From CAYHVK01 sp964360255 (lineage in GTDB: Bacteria; Bdellovibrionota; Bdellovibrionia; Bdellovibrionales; UBA1609): a stretch of DNA of 64,000 bases. The stretch is from positions 5,097-69,096 of the forward strand of contig CAYHVK010000017.1 in NCBI GenBank assembly GCA_964360255.1. The letters run 5' to 3'. The notes beneath the pieces were generated by a model. That model did not search any database. It was not told the origin of the DNA and saw nothing but the letters and a program-made list of their open reading frames with translations. A program made the position numbers and the translations under genes. Shown here piece after piece: positions 44,021-52,597 of the stretch (its first letter is position 1; each line of letters begins with the position of its first letter).

Positions 44021-44911
44021 ATGATAGCACGTATTTTACTCTACAGTTTGATTTCTTTTTCATGTTTCAGTCTTACTTTAAAAGCAATGGCGTTTGAAAC
44101 CGTCATTAGTGAAGTGAAAGACTTCGCTGAGTTTGGCAAAACTGAGCAGTCAGTTTTCATTCGCGCAAAAAAACCAACGACGAGATCAGTTCTTGTTATT
44201 CATGGTCTCAATCTTCTGCCATCAAAAATGAATTCGGTTTCAGAGTTCTATTACAATGAAGGCTTCAATGTTCTTCGCCTCACTCTGCAAGGGCATGACG
44301 GGAATTGGGAGGCCTACAAAAAAGTGACGGCGGATATCTGGATAGCCGACGTCGAGAAAGCTTTCTCGTTTATCACATCGTCAGTGCCGGGCGCGGCCAT
44401 TGATCTTTTTGGTTACTCTCTCGGAGCTGCTGCGGGCATTGCGGCGGAACAAAACGGCAAGCTTGAATTCGAGCGCATGGTACTGGCCGCTCCACCATTT
44501 GAAGTGACACGGGTGGCGGCATTAGTTGAAGCTCTATTTGATTTTGAAAATCTCAGTATTCCAAGTCGCCTCTCACCAATTTATATTTCTGGTTATGGGG
44601 CCAATCCTGCTACGCCGGTAAAAGCTTATAAAGCTCTCTTCGAGCTACGTAAAAAAATTCAGCAAAATGTACCTCAGGGATTTGTGAATAAACCAGGGAT
44701 TGTCTTTGTCAGTCGTAAGGATGAAGTTGTTGATGCTGTAAATAGCGTGAAGTTTGTAGAGTCAGTTTCTTCATTTACCACCTTCTATGTAGAGAAGAAG
44801 AACTCAAATTTAAGACCTGTTATGAATCACTTGATTATTGATGAGCCGAGCCTGGGCGAGACTTGGCCCATTATGGTAGAAGAGATCCGCCGCTTTAACA
44901 CAGTACGTTAG
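44021..44911 (+). CDS. Exported alpha/beta hydrolase
   Basis: The 296 residues include a signal peptide (about 1-23) and an alpha/beta hydrolase fold: an oxyanion-hole strand VLVIHGLN (about 58-65), a nucleophile elbow GYSLGA with serine near residue 132, and a late histidine in MNHLIID (about 268-274). Esterase or lipase activity is likely; the substrate is unknown. It stands alone, divergent from the acyltransferase. Confidence 0.85.
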   Translation: MIARILLYSLISFSCFSLTLKAMAFETVISEVKDFAEFGKTEQSVFIRAKKPTTRSVLVIHGLNLLPSKMNSVSEFYYNEGFNVLRLTLQGHDGNWEAYKKVTADIWIADVEKAFSFITSSVPGAAIDLFGYSLGAAAGIAAEQNGKLEFERMVLAAPPFEVTRVAALVEALFDFENLSIPSRLSPIYISGYGANPATPVKAYKALFELRKKIQQNVPQGFVNKPGIVFVSRKDEVVDAVNSVKFVESVSSFTTFYVEKKNSNLRPVMNHLIIDEPSLGETWPIMVEEIRRFNTVR

Positions 44912-44949
44912 CTTGATTCGCTTTTCTTGATTCATATATAATTCCGTCG

Positions 44950-44981
44950 TTGAATCACTCCGAAGGCTATATTTGTATAGC
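44950..44981 (+). promoter_or_regulatory. Promoter with overlapping palindrome for the small secreted protein genes
   Basis: TTGAAT (44950-44955), an 18-nt spacer and TGTATA (44974-44979). The perfect inverted repeat GCTATA-TTTG-TATAGC (44966-44981) covers the -10 element, as expected for a repressor site. Confidence 0.4.
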
Positions 44982-45010
44982 TATATTAATAAAATCCTGA
45001 GGAGGATTGA

Positions 45011-45280
45011 TTGAAACTTATTACTGTACTCGCGACTTTGGCTTTATCGCTAAATGTTTTCGCTGCAGGTACTACTGCATCTAAGACGACAACTACTACA
45101 ACAACTCCAGCTGCAACTACTGCAACAACTGAGATGACAGAAGCTCCAGTTGAAGCAAAAAAAGAAGTAGCTGCACCAACAGCTAAAAAAGTAGCTAAAA
45201 AAACTACTAAGACAGATGCTCATGGCGCAAAAACAACAACAACTGAAACTAAAACTGAAGAAGCTCAACCAGCTCACTAA
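45011..45280 (+). CDS. Small secreted Thr/Lys/Ala-rich protein
   Basis: The 89-residue product has a signal peptide (cleavage near FAA, about residue 19). The mature part of about 70 residues is almost only Thr, Ala, Lys and Glu. It has no cysteines or motifs and is probably disordered. The start is TTG 45011 with a strong GAGGAGG site 5 nt upstream. It is the first of three small exported proteins on one strand. Confidence 0.8.
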   Translation: MKLITVLATLALSLNVFAAGTTASKTTTTTTTPAATTATTEMTEAPVEAKKEVAAPTAKKVAKKTTKTDAHGAKTTTTETKTEEAQPAH

Positions 45281-45364
45281 TTCGGTTTCTTTTAACATCA
45301 AAGTGGTGTAAATAATTTCGTTCTAACAACGATAGAAAATGCACCCTATTGGGAGGATATAATA

Positions 45365-45568
45365 ATGAAAAAAATCATGTCACTAATCGTAGTTCTTGCT
45401 ACAGCAACAGCTCTTTCTGGCTGCCTATTTGGCAAAAAAGAAGAGGCGGCTCCAGAGACTCCAGCAATGGAAACTCCGGCAACAACTGAAGAAATGCCTG
45501 CTACAGATGCAGCTCCAACTGAAGCTCCACCAGCAGATGCGGCTCCAGCTGAAGGCACAGGCCACTAA
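45365..45568 (+). CDS. Small acidic lipoprotein
   Basis: The 67-residue product has a lipobox (LSGC, Cys near 20) and then a short KK patch and an acidic Pro/Ala/Glu/Thr-rich tail. GGGAGG lies upstream of the ATG. It resembles small entericidin-like or spacer lipoproteins only in size and composition. It is 84 bp after the preceding small protein gene, with its own ribosome-binding site. Confidence 0.8.
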   Translation: MKKIMSLIVVLATATALSGCLFGKKEEAAPETPAMETPATTEEMPATDAAPTEAPPADAAPAEGTGH

Positions 45569-45590
45569 TCAACAATAAGGGGAAAACGAG

Positions 45591-45980
45591 ATGAGTAGGA
45601 TCTTTTTGATTCTTGTAATCTTGTTTTCTTCTTTTTCTTTATCCTTTGCACAGGATGAAGACATAGATGATGAGTTTTTTGATGATGAACCCATTATTGA
45701 TCCACTCGACGAACCCATAGCAGCTCCACCAACATGGGAAGCTGAAGATCAAGAGGGTTCGAGCCCAAGACCAGGCGGCAGCTTTCCTCGCCCTAGTGGC
45801 GGCGGATTTTCGGGTGCCGGCGGAATCAATCCACCCATATATTCAGGTCAACCCGGTTCACTCGAATTTCGATTGGTGCAACCACCAGCTTTGAAAAAGC
45901 CGAAGCCACCTATTCGAATCCCGATGCGAATTCGCAAACAAGTCGAAGAAAATGTGAAGAGAGAAACGAGTCAGAAATAA
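45591..45980 (+). CDS. Small exported acidic/Pro-Gly-rich protein
   Basis: A 129-residue protein with a signal peptide (about 1-20; FAQ), an Asp/Glu-rich stretch (about 21-60), a Gly/Pro/Ser-rich middle, and a basic Lys/Arg/Pro-rich end (about 103-129). The charge reverses along the chain. I recognise no family. It lies 22 bp after the lipoprotein gene, so cotranscription is likely. Confidence 0.75.
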   Translation: MSRIFLILVILFSSFSLSFAQDEDIDDEFFDDEPIIDPLDEPIAAPPTWEAEDQEGSSPRPGGSFPRPSGGGFSGAGGINPPIYSGQPGSLEFRLVQPPALKKPKPPIRIPMRIRKQVEENVKRETSQK

Positions 45981-46024
45981 GCCGTTGTACTCAGCTTATG
46001 ACAACGTTCAAATCTAAATAAATA

Positions 46025-46681
46025 TTAATAAATTAATAATATAGGTTCAGCTTTAGTTGATGTCGAAAACATCTCGCTGAGCTTTTTTATTGATGCTTCT
46101 TCAACTTGTTCAGTTTCTAGAGTGAGATCAAGGCCGAGAAGAGCGCGGCGACTGGGCATAACCTCGGCGAGCTCAGCTAAGAGTTTGCCAATGCGGTAAG
46201 GGGTTTCCATGAGAACGATCGATCTTTTTTCGGTGGCCAGATTTTTTAAACGGGCAGAGCGCTTTTCGCGCTCAGCTGGCAAGAAGCCTTCAAAAACGAA
46301 GCTTTCAATTTTTTCACTTGAGAGGCTAATAATGAGGGCCAGCGAAGAGGGGCCGGGTAAAGCTTGCACCGGAATTTTTTCGCGACGAAGACGGGCGATC
46401 AGCTGAAAACCCGGGTCGCAAAAATTAGGGGTGCCGCAATCAGAAACAAAAGCCACTTTATGTTGACGACATAGCTCGACGAGCTCAATGAGGTCTTTAT
46501 CGCGCGTGTGCTCATTGAGTTCGTAGATTTCTTTTTGCTCGAGGCCGATTTTTTTAAGCAGGGTTGAGGTTGGGCGAAATTCTTCACCAATAACAAAGTC
46601 GCAAGACGCGAGAAGTTCTTTCCCGCGGATGGTAATGTCACCGTAATGCCCAAGTGGAGTGGCAACAACGAAGAGAGGCAT
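46025..46681 (-). CDS. rsmI: RsmI-like 16S rRNA 2'-O-methyltransferase, short form
   Basis: A tetrapyrrole-methylase-fold enzyme. The N-terminus VVATPLGHYGDITIRG and the SDCGTPNFCDPG and PGPSS motifs identify the RsmI family (2'-O-methylation of C1402). The 218 residues fall short of the usual 270-290: the C-terminal helix-turn-helix-like part is absent. Motif residues are also altered (H for N in the first loop, C for A in the SDAGTP motif). Either a minimal RsmI or a divergent paralogue. It is 2 bp downstream of the lipoprotein gene on the same strand. Confidence 0.8.
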   Translation of the reverse strand: MPLFVVATPLGHYGDITIRGKELLASCDFVIGEEFRPTSTLLKKIGLEQKEIYELNEHTRDKDLIELVELCRQHKVAFVSDCGTPNFCDPGFQLIARLRREKIPVQALPGPSSLALIISLSSEKIESFVFEGFLPAEREKRSARLKNLATEKRSIVLMETPYRIGKLLAELAEVMPSRRALLGLDLTLETEQVEEASIKKLSEMFSTSTKAEPILLIY

Positions 46682-46683
46682 GG

Positions 46684-47787
46684 TTACTCGAGAACTGTTG
46701 TTTTTTTAGTTTCGGCTTCGTCACGAGTCTCTTCATTGGCCTTTTTCGCTACCAAATTATTAAGAGTCTTCGTCGCCGCATCGTAAAGATCAGCTTGAAT
46801 TGTTGCATAGCCTTTTTTGCAAGCAGCTACTTTAGTTGTCAGTTGAGCTTCTTTAGTATTGCGAACAGATGTTTCTGCAAACGCGATTTCACCTTTGTAA
46901 ATAAACACATCATTATTTGTGCTTACTCGCGACGTTTGGGTGAACGTCATATTGCCCACATAGCGCCCGCATTTAATCGGAAGGATACCTTCAGCAACTG
47001 GTTTCAATTCAAGTTTTGAGAAGCTATCGCGATTAGCCGTTTTATCTTGGCGTTGCATTTCAACATATGCATCAGAGATGGCAATGCCAGTGAGTAATCC
47101 TGTCGATTGAGAAATCTGAACTAAACCGTAAACTTCCATAGTGAAAGTCGAGGTGCGAACTTTGTTGTTCGCTTCTTTGGTTTGTACCGTAATAACGAAC
47201 ATACTTTCTAAATCGAAAACATTCGGTGAAGCACTGAGAGTCGTCGGAGTTAAACGAACTTTTCTCTTGATCGTATAAAGATTTTTATTCGACTGCTCGA
47301 TTTCAATGACATTGCTGAATGGAGCGGTGAGTGAAGTGAGGACTTTGTCTTTTAAAGTCATCTCGATAGTTTCACGACCATCCCAAAGACCGCCACCAGG
47401 AGCGTTGTTGCAGGCACCCCGAGTTGTAATAACAGAAACTGAGCGAGCTGTATCGCTCACTGTTGGTGTGGCAACTTGGCATTTTTTTAATACGAGTAAA
47501 CCCGTGGCATCCTTATCTTTTAAACCCGTTTCGATAGCATTTTCGATGCTGATAAGAGCGATATTGAGAACAGCGCCTAAAGAATCAGTAGCGAGATGCT
47601 TATTGCTGAGAGGCGCTGGCTTTGATGGGGGCCTATCTTTAGGGTCTCTTTTAGTAGCCGAGTCTTCAGAACCGCCGCAGCCCGCAACGATTAAAGAGCT
47701 TGAAACCAAGGCTAGAGAAAGAATTGAGCGAATAACTCTAAGATATTGAAATCTCTCTATTTTTTCAAGTGATGCGCGGCTTTTCAT
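46684..47787 (-). CDS. Lipoprotein of unknown function
   Basis: A 367-residue protein with a basic leader, hydrophobic segment and lipobox (VAGC, Cys near residue 37), then a Lys/Pro linker (about 45-62) and a beta-rich body. I see no known domain. The start is the ATG at 47787, 5 nt after GAGGT; a further upstream ATG adds 7 residues. It probably sits in the outer membrane. Confidence 0.75.
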   Translation of the reverse strand: MKSRASLEKIERFQYLRVIRSILSLALVSSSLIVAGCGGSEDSATKRDPKDRPPSKPAPLSNKHLATDSLGAVLNIALISIENAIETGLKDKDATGLLVLKKCQVATPTVSDTARSVSVITTRGACNNAPGGGLWDGRETIEMTLKDKVLTSLTAPFSNVIEIEQSNKNLYTIKRKVRLTPTTLSASPNVFDLESMFVITVQTKEANNKVRTSTFTMEVYGLVQISQSTGLLTGIAISDAYVEMQRQDKTANRDSFSKLELKPVAEGILPIKCGRYVGNMTFTQTSRVSTNNDVFIYKGEIAFAETSVRNTKEAQLTTKVAACKKGYATIQADLYDAATKTLNNLVAKKANEETRDEAETKKTTVLE

Positions 47788-47946
47788 TTTGACCTCTTTA
47801 AAGTTCACCAGATTTTACTTAAAAACCATTCAAATCGCATGCCTAATCGTGATTTAAGCTATTTCTGGTCTGCTTAAGTTTTAAGCAGTTTGGGCTCGAA
47901 TTCTCGAGTCACACCGATAACTTAGCTTACTTTTTGTGACAAAACT

Positions 47947-47976
47947 ATGACAATTTTGGGCTTTGGGTACTATATC
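47947..47976 (+). promoter_or_regulatory. Candidate sigma70 promoter of the haem operon, leaderless geometry
   Basis: ATGACA (47947-47952), an 18-nt spacer and TATATC (47971-47976). Transcription would start about 2 nt before the hemA ATG (47985). No Shine-Dalgarno sequence is visible. Confidence 0.4.
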
Positions 47977-47984
47977 TTTAAAGT

Positions 47985-48929
47985 ATGCATTCGCAATTGG
48001 CTATCATACATCGCTTGCACTCAGAAGGAGCTGTTTCCACTCCTGTTGATCACAGCTCGTTTTTTGCGTGGGCCACTTGCTTACGCACAATTCACATTGG
48101 CTCCCTTGATGAGTTAAAGCCAACGGTTATTGCTTCTACAGATGAAGTTTTTACGGGTAAAGAGGCCTATATTTTCTTACTCGAAGTGGTGTGCGGAATG
48201 CGCTCGCCAATTCTTGGTGAAACAGAAGTGCATGGTCAATATCGTGAATTTCTCGAGAGAGTGAAGCCTCTCGCAAACAAAGAGCTCTATCAAGTTTTAC
48301 ATCAAGTTCATGTGCACGCGAAGAATGTCCGAAGCGAACATTTGCAAGGTTTAGGCAGCCAATCTTATGGCAGCTATTGCCGCAAAAAAGTCCGCAGTTT
48401 TAAAGAAGTGAATCTAGTGGGAGCGGGTCATTTGACTCAAGAGCTTCTACCTTGGCTGAATAAACTCAATATCCATGTGCGTTTGCACGTGCGATCAATC
48501 AATGATCGCGTCGTTGAAATTCAAAAGAAATATCCAAAAGTCTCAATTGAGAGTCTTGAGAGTAAAAAAGGACCACTCAGCGGAGCGGTTATTGTCGCGG
48601 CCCCTTTGACAGCGCAAAATTTAATCGGTTGGCTCGAGTCTCACTCGGTGGCTCTGATTTTAGATTTGCGTGGTGAGTCGGCGCAGGATCCTTTAATGCT
48701 GAATACGCAGATGCCAGTGACTCTTGAGAGCTTGAAAGATATATTTTCTACTATTGAAAGCTCTCGCGTTTTTATTCGTAACGAACTTGCGAAAGCTAAA
48801 GAATTCATAGTTGAAAAAGCTGAACTATTAGCACGCGAGTATACAGATGAAAGTTCGAATAGCGGCCCGAAAGAGCGATTTAGCGCGACTGCAAGCGTAC
48901 ATGGTCGGACGGGCACTTCAAAAATCTAA
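47985..48929 (+). CDS. hemA: Glutamyl-tRNA reductase, divergent and short
   Basis: Reduces glutamyl-tRNA to glutamate-1-semialdehyde, the first step of C5 haem synthesis. The catalytic cysteine is C32 in ATCLRT (usual form TCNRTE), the substrate segment is GMRSPILGETEVHGQY, and the NADPH loop is VGAGHLTQEL. At 314 residues it is about 100 shorter than normal: the N-terminus is trimmed and the C-terminal dimerisation domain is absent. The last 27 codons overlap hemC (83 nt), an unusually long overlap. Context (hemC, hemL, hemE, hemH) leaves little doubt about the role. Confidence 0.88.
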   Translation: MHSQLAIIHRLHSEGAVSTPVDHSSFFAWATCLRTIHIGSLDELKPTVIASTDEVFTGKEAYIFLLEVVCGMRSPILGETEVHGQYREFLERVKPLANKELYQVLHQVHVHAKNVRSEHLQGLGSQSYGSYCRKKVRSFKEVNLVGAGHLTQELLPWLNKLNIHVRLHVRSINDRVVEIQKKYPKVSIESLESKKGPLSGAVIVAAPLTAQNLIGWLESHSVALILDLRGESAQDPLMLNTQMPVTLESLKDIFSTIESSRVFIRNELAKAKEFIVEKAELLAREYTDESSNSGPKERFSATASVHGRTGTSKI

Positions 48930-50385
48930 TCCGCAGCTTGAAGTTGAATACAGCTTCTCTACATCTCTAGGCGACATCAATCTCACAGATCCACTTTGGA
49001 AGATGCCTGAAAAAGGCGTATTCACTCAAGATCTCACGCAAAAACTTTTGGCTGGTGAATGCGACGTCGTTGTTCATTCATGGAAAGATCTGCCGACCGA
49101 AAATCATCCTGAGACCACAATTCTAGCGACGCTTCCGCGCGAGGATATTCGCGATATTATTTTATTTAAGCGCTCTTCATGGTCGAACGTAAATAAAACC
49201 GGCATTTTAAAAGTTTTCACTTCATCGCCTCGTCGCACTTATCATCTTGAGCCTTTTTTAAAATGGGCCTTGCCGCCCGGAATTCAAAAAATCACGTTTG
49301 ATCCGGTTCGTGGCAATATCACCACTCGCATTCAGAAAATGTTAGAAGGGGAGCATGACGCTTTAGTCGTGGCAAAAGCGGCTCTTGATCGTTTACTCAA
49401 TGCTTGTGATGATGAATTTTCTGAGAGTCGTAAAATTGTTCAAGAGGCCTTTAAGAAGTGTCAGTGGATGATTGTACCGCTGAGTGAGTGCCCTGGGGCG
49501 CCGGCACAAGGAGCTTTAGCCGTCGAAGGCTTGAAAAAGCGCGCGGATCTGCAAGTGGCTTTTGACCCTATTAACAGCTTCGAGACTATGCGCAATGTAG
49601 TGGCCGAGAGAAAACTTTTTAGTTTTTATGGTGGCGGTTGCCATCAGAAAATTGGCATCTCGCAAGCCACTTACGAATTTGGCGATGTCCTCTTTGCAAA
49701 GGGTGTAACAGATTTAGGCGAGGTTATCGATAAGCATCACCTGGTTCGCGAGAGAGCTACGTTGCCGGCCAAAACCACTGAAGAGTTTATTTTTCCAGTT
49801 AAGATGAAAGAGAGCCCGCTGTACTCTCGTGAAACTTTGCACGCTGACTTAAGTGAACTCGCCGCTCAGCCGAGTTTTATTTTAGTGGCTAAGGATGAGG
49901 CTCTTCCATCGGGAGTCCAAATTAATTCTGAGGCTGTATTATGGGCGGCGGGCAACCGCACTTGGCGTAAGCTTGCTGAAAAGGGCTATTGGGTTTGTGG
50001 TTCGCAAGACAGTTTGGGTGAGCAAGTGAATCCGCAAATCGAAACCATTTTAGGTTTAAATAAAATTACCAAGCATTTTAAATTGTCGCACAACGAGGCT
50101 CCTGAAATGATCGGGCCCAAAGAGGCTACAACTAAAAAAATTGCCACCTATCGCTTGATCGACCAGCCGGTGCCACCTGAGCTGGCGAAGAAAACAGATT
50201 TTTTCTGGGCTAGTTACTCGACTTTTAAGCGGGCTATTGCGAAGTTTCCTGAACTGCGTAAAGCCCGTCACTACTGCGGGCCTGGTCATACTTACGATAT
50301 GATTCGTAAAGATTTGGGTCCTGAAAGTGATGTTTCGATTTTTTTAAATTATTTTGATTGGCGTTCAGCTATTTTGAAGGACTAA
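48847..50385 (+). CDS. hemC: Hydroxymethylbilane synthase fused to uroporphyrinogen-III synthase-like domain
   Basis: Residues 1 to about 320 are HemC: MKVRIAARKSDLARLQA, the RGNITTRIQKM arginine motif, and C265 in GGGCHQKIG, which binds the dipyrromethane cofactor. Residues about 340-512 have HemD-like features, with a late FWASYSTFKRAI strand-helix and HYCGPGHTYDMIRKDLG matching the HemD C-terminal motif. One chain would thus take porphobilinogen to uroporphyrinogen III. HemD is poorly conserved, so that half is less certain. The start lies inside hemA. Confidence 0.88.
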   Translation: MKVRIAARKSDLARLQAYMVGRALQKSNPQLEVEYSFSTSLGDINLTDPLWKMPEKGVFTQDLTQKLLAGECDVVVHSWKDLPTENHPETTILATLPREDIRDIILFKRSSWSNVNKTGILKVFTSSPRRTYHLEPFLKWALPPGIQKITFDPVRGNITTRIQKMLEGEHDALVVAKAALDRLLNACDDEFSESRKIVQEAFKKCQWMIVPLSECPGAPAQGALAVEGLKKRADLQVAFDPINSFETMRNVVAERKLFSFYGGGCHQKIGISQATYEFGDVLFAKGVTDLGEVIDKHHLVRERATLPAKTTEEFIFPVKMKESPLYSRETLHADLSELAAQPSFILVAKDEALPSGVQINSEAVLWAAGNRTWRKLAEKGYWVCGSQDSLGEQVNPQIETILGLNKITKHFKLSHNEAPEMIGPKEATTKKIATYRLIDQPVPPELAKKTDFFWASYSTFKRAIAKFPELRKARHYCGPGHTYDMIRKDLGPESDVSIFLNYFDWRSAILKD

Positions 50386-50427
50386 TAAGCGCGATCGCTG
50401 AAGCGTGACCGCTAAAGAAAGGCACTT

Positions 50428-51720
50428 ATGATAACTTCTAAGGAATTATTCGAGAGATCTAAAAAAGTAGCGCCAGGGGGAGTTCATTCTCCGGTTCGGG
50501 CTTTTAAAAGCGTGGGAGGAGAGCCTTTGTTTTTCAAAAGCGCGAATGGGGCTTTTTTAACTTCAGTTGAGGGAATTTCTTACATCGATTTTTGTCAAAG
50601 CTTCGGGCCTAATTTACTCGGCCACCGTGATCCCGATGTGGCGAACGAAGTTCGTGAAGCTATCGATGTCGCTTGGACGTTTGGTGCATGCGAACCTTAT
50701 TCACTTGAACTCGCTGAGTGGATTACACAGAAAGTGCCGTCGGCCGAAAAAATTCGTTTCGTATGCTCGGGCACCGAAGCCGTGATGAGCGCATTGCGCG
50801 TAGCTCGAGCTGCAACGGGCCGGCATAAGGTTTTAAAGTTCGATGGTTGCTACCATGGTCACGTGGATAGCCTGCTTGTAAAAGCAGGGAGCGGGCTCGC
50901 CGGGGCATCGGCCTCTGACAGCGCCGGTGTATCGCCATCGGTGGCGGCTGAAACATTAGTTTCACCTTTAGATGATATAGGCAGTCTTGAAAAAGTTTTT
51001 GCTAGTCACGGATCTGAAATCGCAGCGGTGGTTCTTGAGCCGCTACCGGCTAACTTCGGTCTCTTAAAACAGCGTAAAGAATTTATCGATGCTATTCAAA
51101 CCTTGGCAAAAAAACATGGTGCCCTTTTATTTTTTGATGAAGTGATTTCGGGATTTCGTGTAGGGCTTGGTGGTATGGCAGAGCGTTTAAATATTAAGCC
51201 CGATCTTGTCACTTACGGCAAAGTGATTGGCGGCGGCTTTCCGGTCGGAGCCTACGCTGGACGTGCTGATCTTCTTGATCTTGTGGCACCTAATGGTCCG
51301 GTTTATCAGGCCGGTACTTTAGCTGCCAATCCCATTGGTGTCCGCGCTGGTCTTGCGACATTAAAAAAAGTGGTTCGTCTTTCGATTTACGATGAGCTTG
51401 AAAAACGCACAGAGCGTTTTACTAAAACTTTAAATGATGCGTTTACAAAAATGAACGTGCCCGTTGAAGTGGCTCGTGAAGCTTCAATTTTCTGGCTCCA
51501 TTTGAAAACTGGAAAAACTGTTCGCACGCCCAATGATTTTCACCCTGAAAGTCGCGATGTTTATAAAAAGATTTTTCACAACTGTTTAAAAAACAATATT
51601 TACTTGGCACCCAGCGCTTTTGAAGTAGGTTTTGTTTCTTACGCCCATACAGACGCAGTGCTAGATCAAGCCGCAACCGGAATTATTCAAGCGGTGCGTG
51701 AGGCCTATGGTCAAAAATAA
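50428..51720 (+). CDS. hemL: Glutamate-1-semialdehyde 2,1-aminomutase
   Basis: A PLP enzyme that converts glutamate-1-semialdehyde to 5-aminolevulinate. The 430 residues are full length, with CSGTEAVMSALRVAR, FDGCYHGHVD, LFFDEVISGFRVG and the PLP lysine K265 in YGKVIGGGFPVG. AAAGG lies before the ATG. The 3' end overlaps the histidine-kinase gene. Confidence 0.97.
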   Translation: MITSKELFERSKKVAPGGVHSPVRAFKSVGGEPLFFKSANGAFLTSVEGISYIDFCQSFGPNLLGHRDPDVANEVREAIDVAWTFGACEPYSLELAEWITQKVPSAEKIRFVCSGTEAVMSALRVARAATGRHKVLKFDGCYHGHVDSLLVKAGSGLAGASASDSAGVSPSVAAETLVSPLDDIGSLEKVFASHGSEIAAVVLEPLPANFGLLKQRKEFIDAIQTLAKKHGALLFFDEVISGFRVGLGGMAERLNIKPDLVTYGKVIGGGFPVGAYAGRADLLDLVAPNGPVYQAGTLAANPIGVRAGLATLKKVVRLSIYDELEKRTERFTKTLNDAFTKMNVPVEVAREASIFWLHLKTGKTVRTPNDFHPESRDVYKKIFHNCLKNNIYLAPSAFEVGFVSYAHTDAVLDQAATGIIQAVREAYGQK

Positions 51721-52597
51721 AAGTGTTCACCTTCAAGTTTATGCGGCCGTGGTTTGGTTATTATTAACCTGCTCGCTCATTATTTGGTGGATGTACTTTG
51801 TCGTGGGACTTATTTCGCAAATCCCTGATCATAAGCCTGAGCATCGTTTGATGCTTCTCTCTGAAGGTGGAACGCTTTTAGTTTTTTTGATTTTGGGCGG
51901 TGGTACATTAATTTATTTTATCTTGCGTGAGCAAAGACTCAATCTGACTCTAACACAGTTTTTCTCGGCCTTCTCTCATGATATTAAAACCTCACTAGCC
52001 AGTCTTCGACTGCAGGTTGAAGCTTTGCGTGATGATCTTTCACAAGAAAAGAATTTGCAGCCCTCGGTGCAATCTACGATCGCTCGTTTACTCGGCGATG
52101 CTTCACGTTTGCAGATGCAGGTAGAAAACAGCCTTTATCTAGGTTCAAGCAAAAAGCCCAATGTTTTTATCGAAGAAGTTGAGTTGCAAGATGTGTTTCA
52201 AGCTCTTAAAGAGTCTTGGCCGCAAATTGCGTTTGATATTAGTGGTGATGCCCAAGTTATGGCCGACCGTCGAGCTTTAGACTCAATTTTTAACAACCTT
52301 GTTCACAATGCCATTATTCACGGTAAAGCGATGCGCTTGAAAATTCAAATCGAGCCCGCCACTGCAGATGAAGCACGAGTGCAGGTGATTGTGAATGACA
52401 ATGGTAAAGGCTTTAGTGGACCCTCTTCAAGTTTAGGTCAAATGCATTTTCGTCAAAATCCTTCAAGCGGCAGCGGATTAGGTCTTTTTATTGTGCAATC
52501 TCTTCTTCGTGTTATGAATGGTTCTGTCGTTTTTGGTGGTGGCGCGGGGCAAGGCTTTCAAGTGGTTGTTCTGCTCAAGGGTAAGATGACATCATGA
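51707..52597 (+). CDS. Sensor histidine kinase
   Basis: An inner-membrane kinase of 296 residues. Two membrane helices (about 10-37 and 54-73) enclose only a short loop, so no periplasmic sensor domain is present. HisKA has H91 in FSHDIKTSLASL. The ATPase domain has the N box NNLVHNAIIHGKA, VNDNGKGF and GSGLGLFIV. ATG 51707 (or GTG 51698) lies inside the hemL 3' end. It overlaps the response regulator by 4 nt. The position inside a haem operon suggests haem-linked signalling, an inference. Confidence 0.9.
   Translation: MVKNKSVHLQVYAAVVWLLLTCSLIIWWMYFVVGLISQIPDHKPEHRLMLLSEGGTLLVFLILGGGTLIYFILREQRLNLTLTQFFSAFSHDIKTSLASLRLQVEALRDDLSQEKNLQPSVQSTIARLLGDASRLQMQVENSLYLGSSKKPNVFIEEVELQDVFQALKESWPQIAFDISGDAQVMADRRALDSIFNNLVHNAIIHGKAMRLKIQIEPATADEARVQVIVNDNGKGFSGPSSSLGQMHFRQNPSSGSGLGLFIVQSLLRVMNGSVVFGGGAGQGFQVVVLLKGKMTS

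Noticed and set aside
45983..46006. Terminator between the small exported protein and rsmI
   Set aside because: CGTTGT/ACAACG is only a 6-bp stem with a 12-nt loop and no T-run.
47306..47749. 147-codon plus-strand frame
   Set aside because: It lies fully antisense to the lipoprotein gene, which has signal, lipobox and ribosome-binding site.
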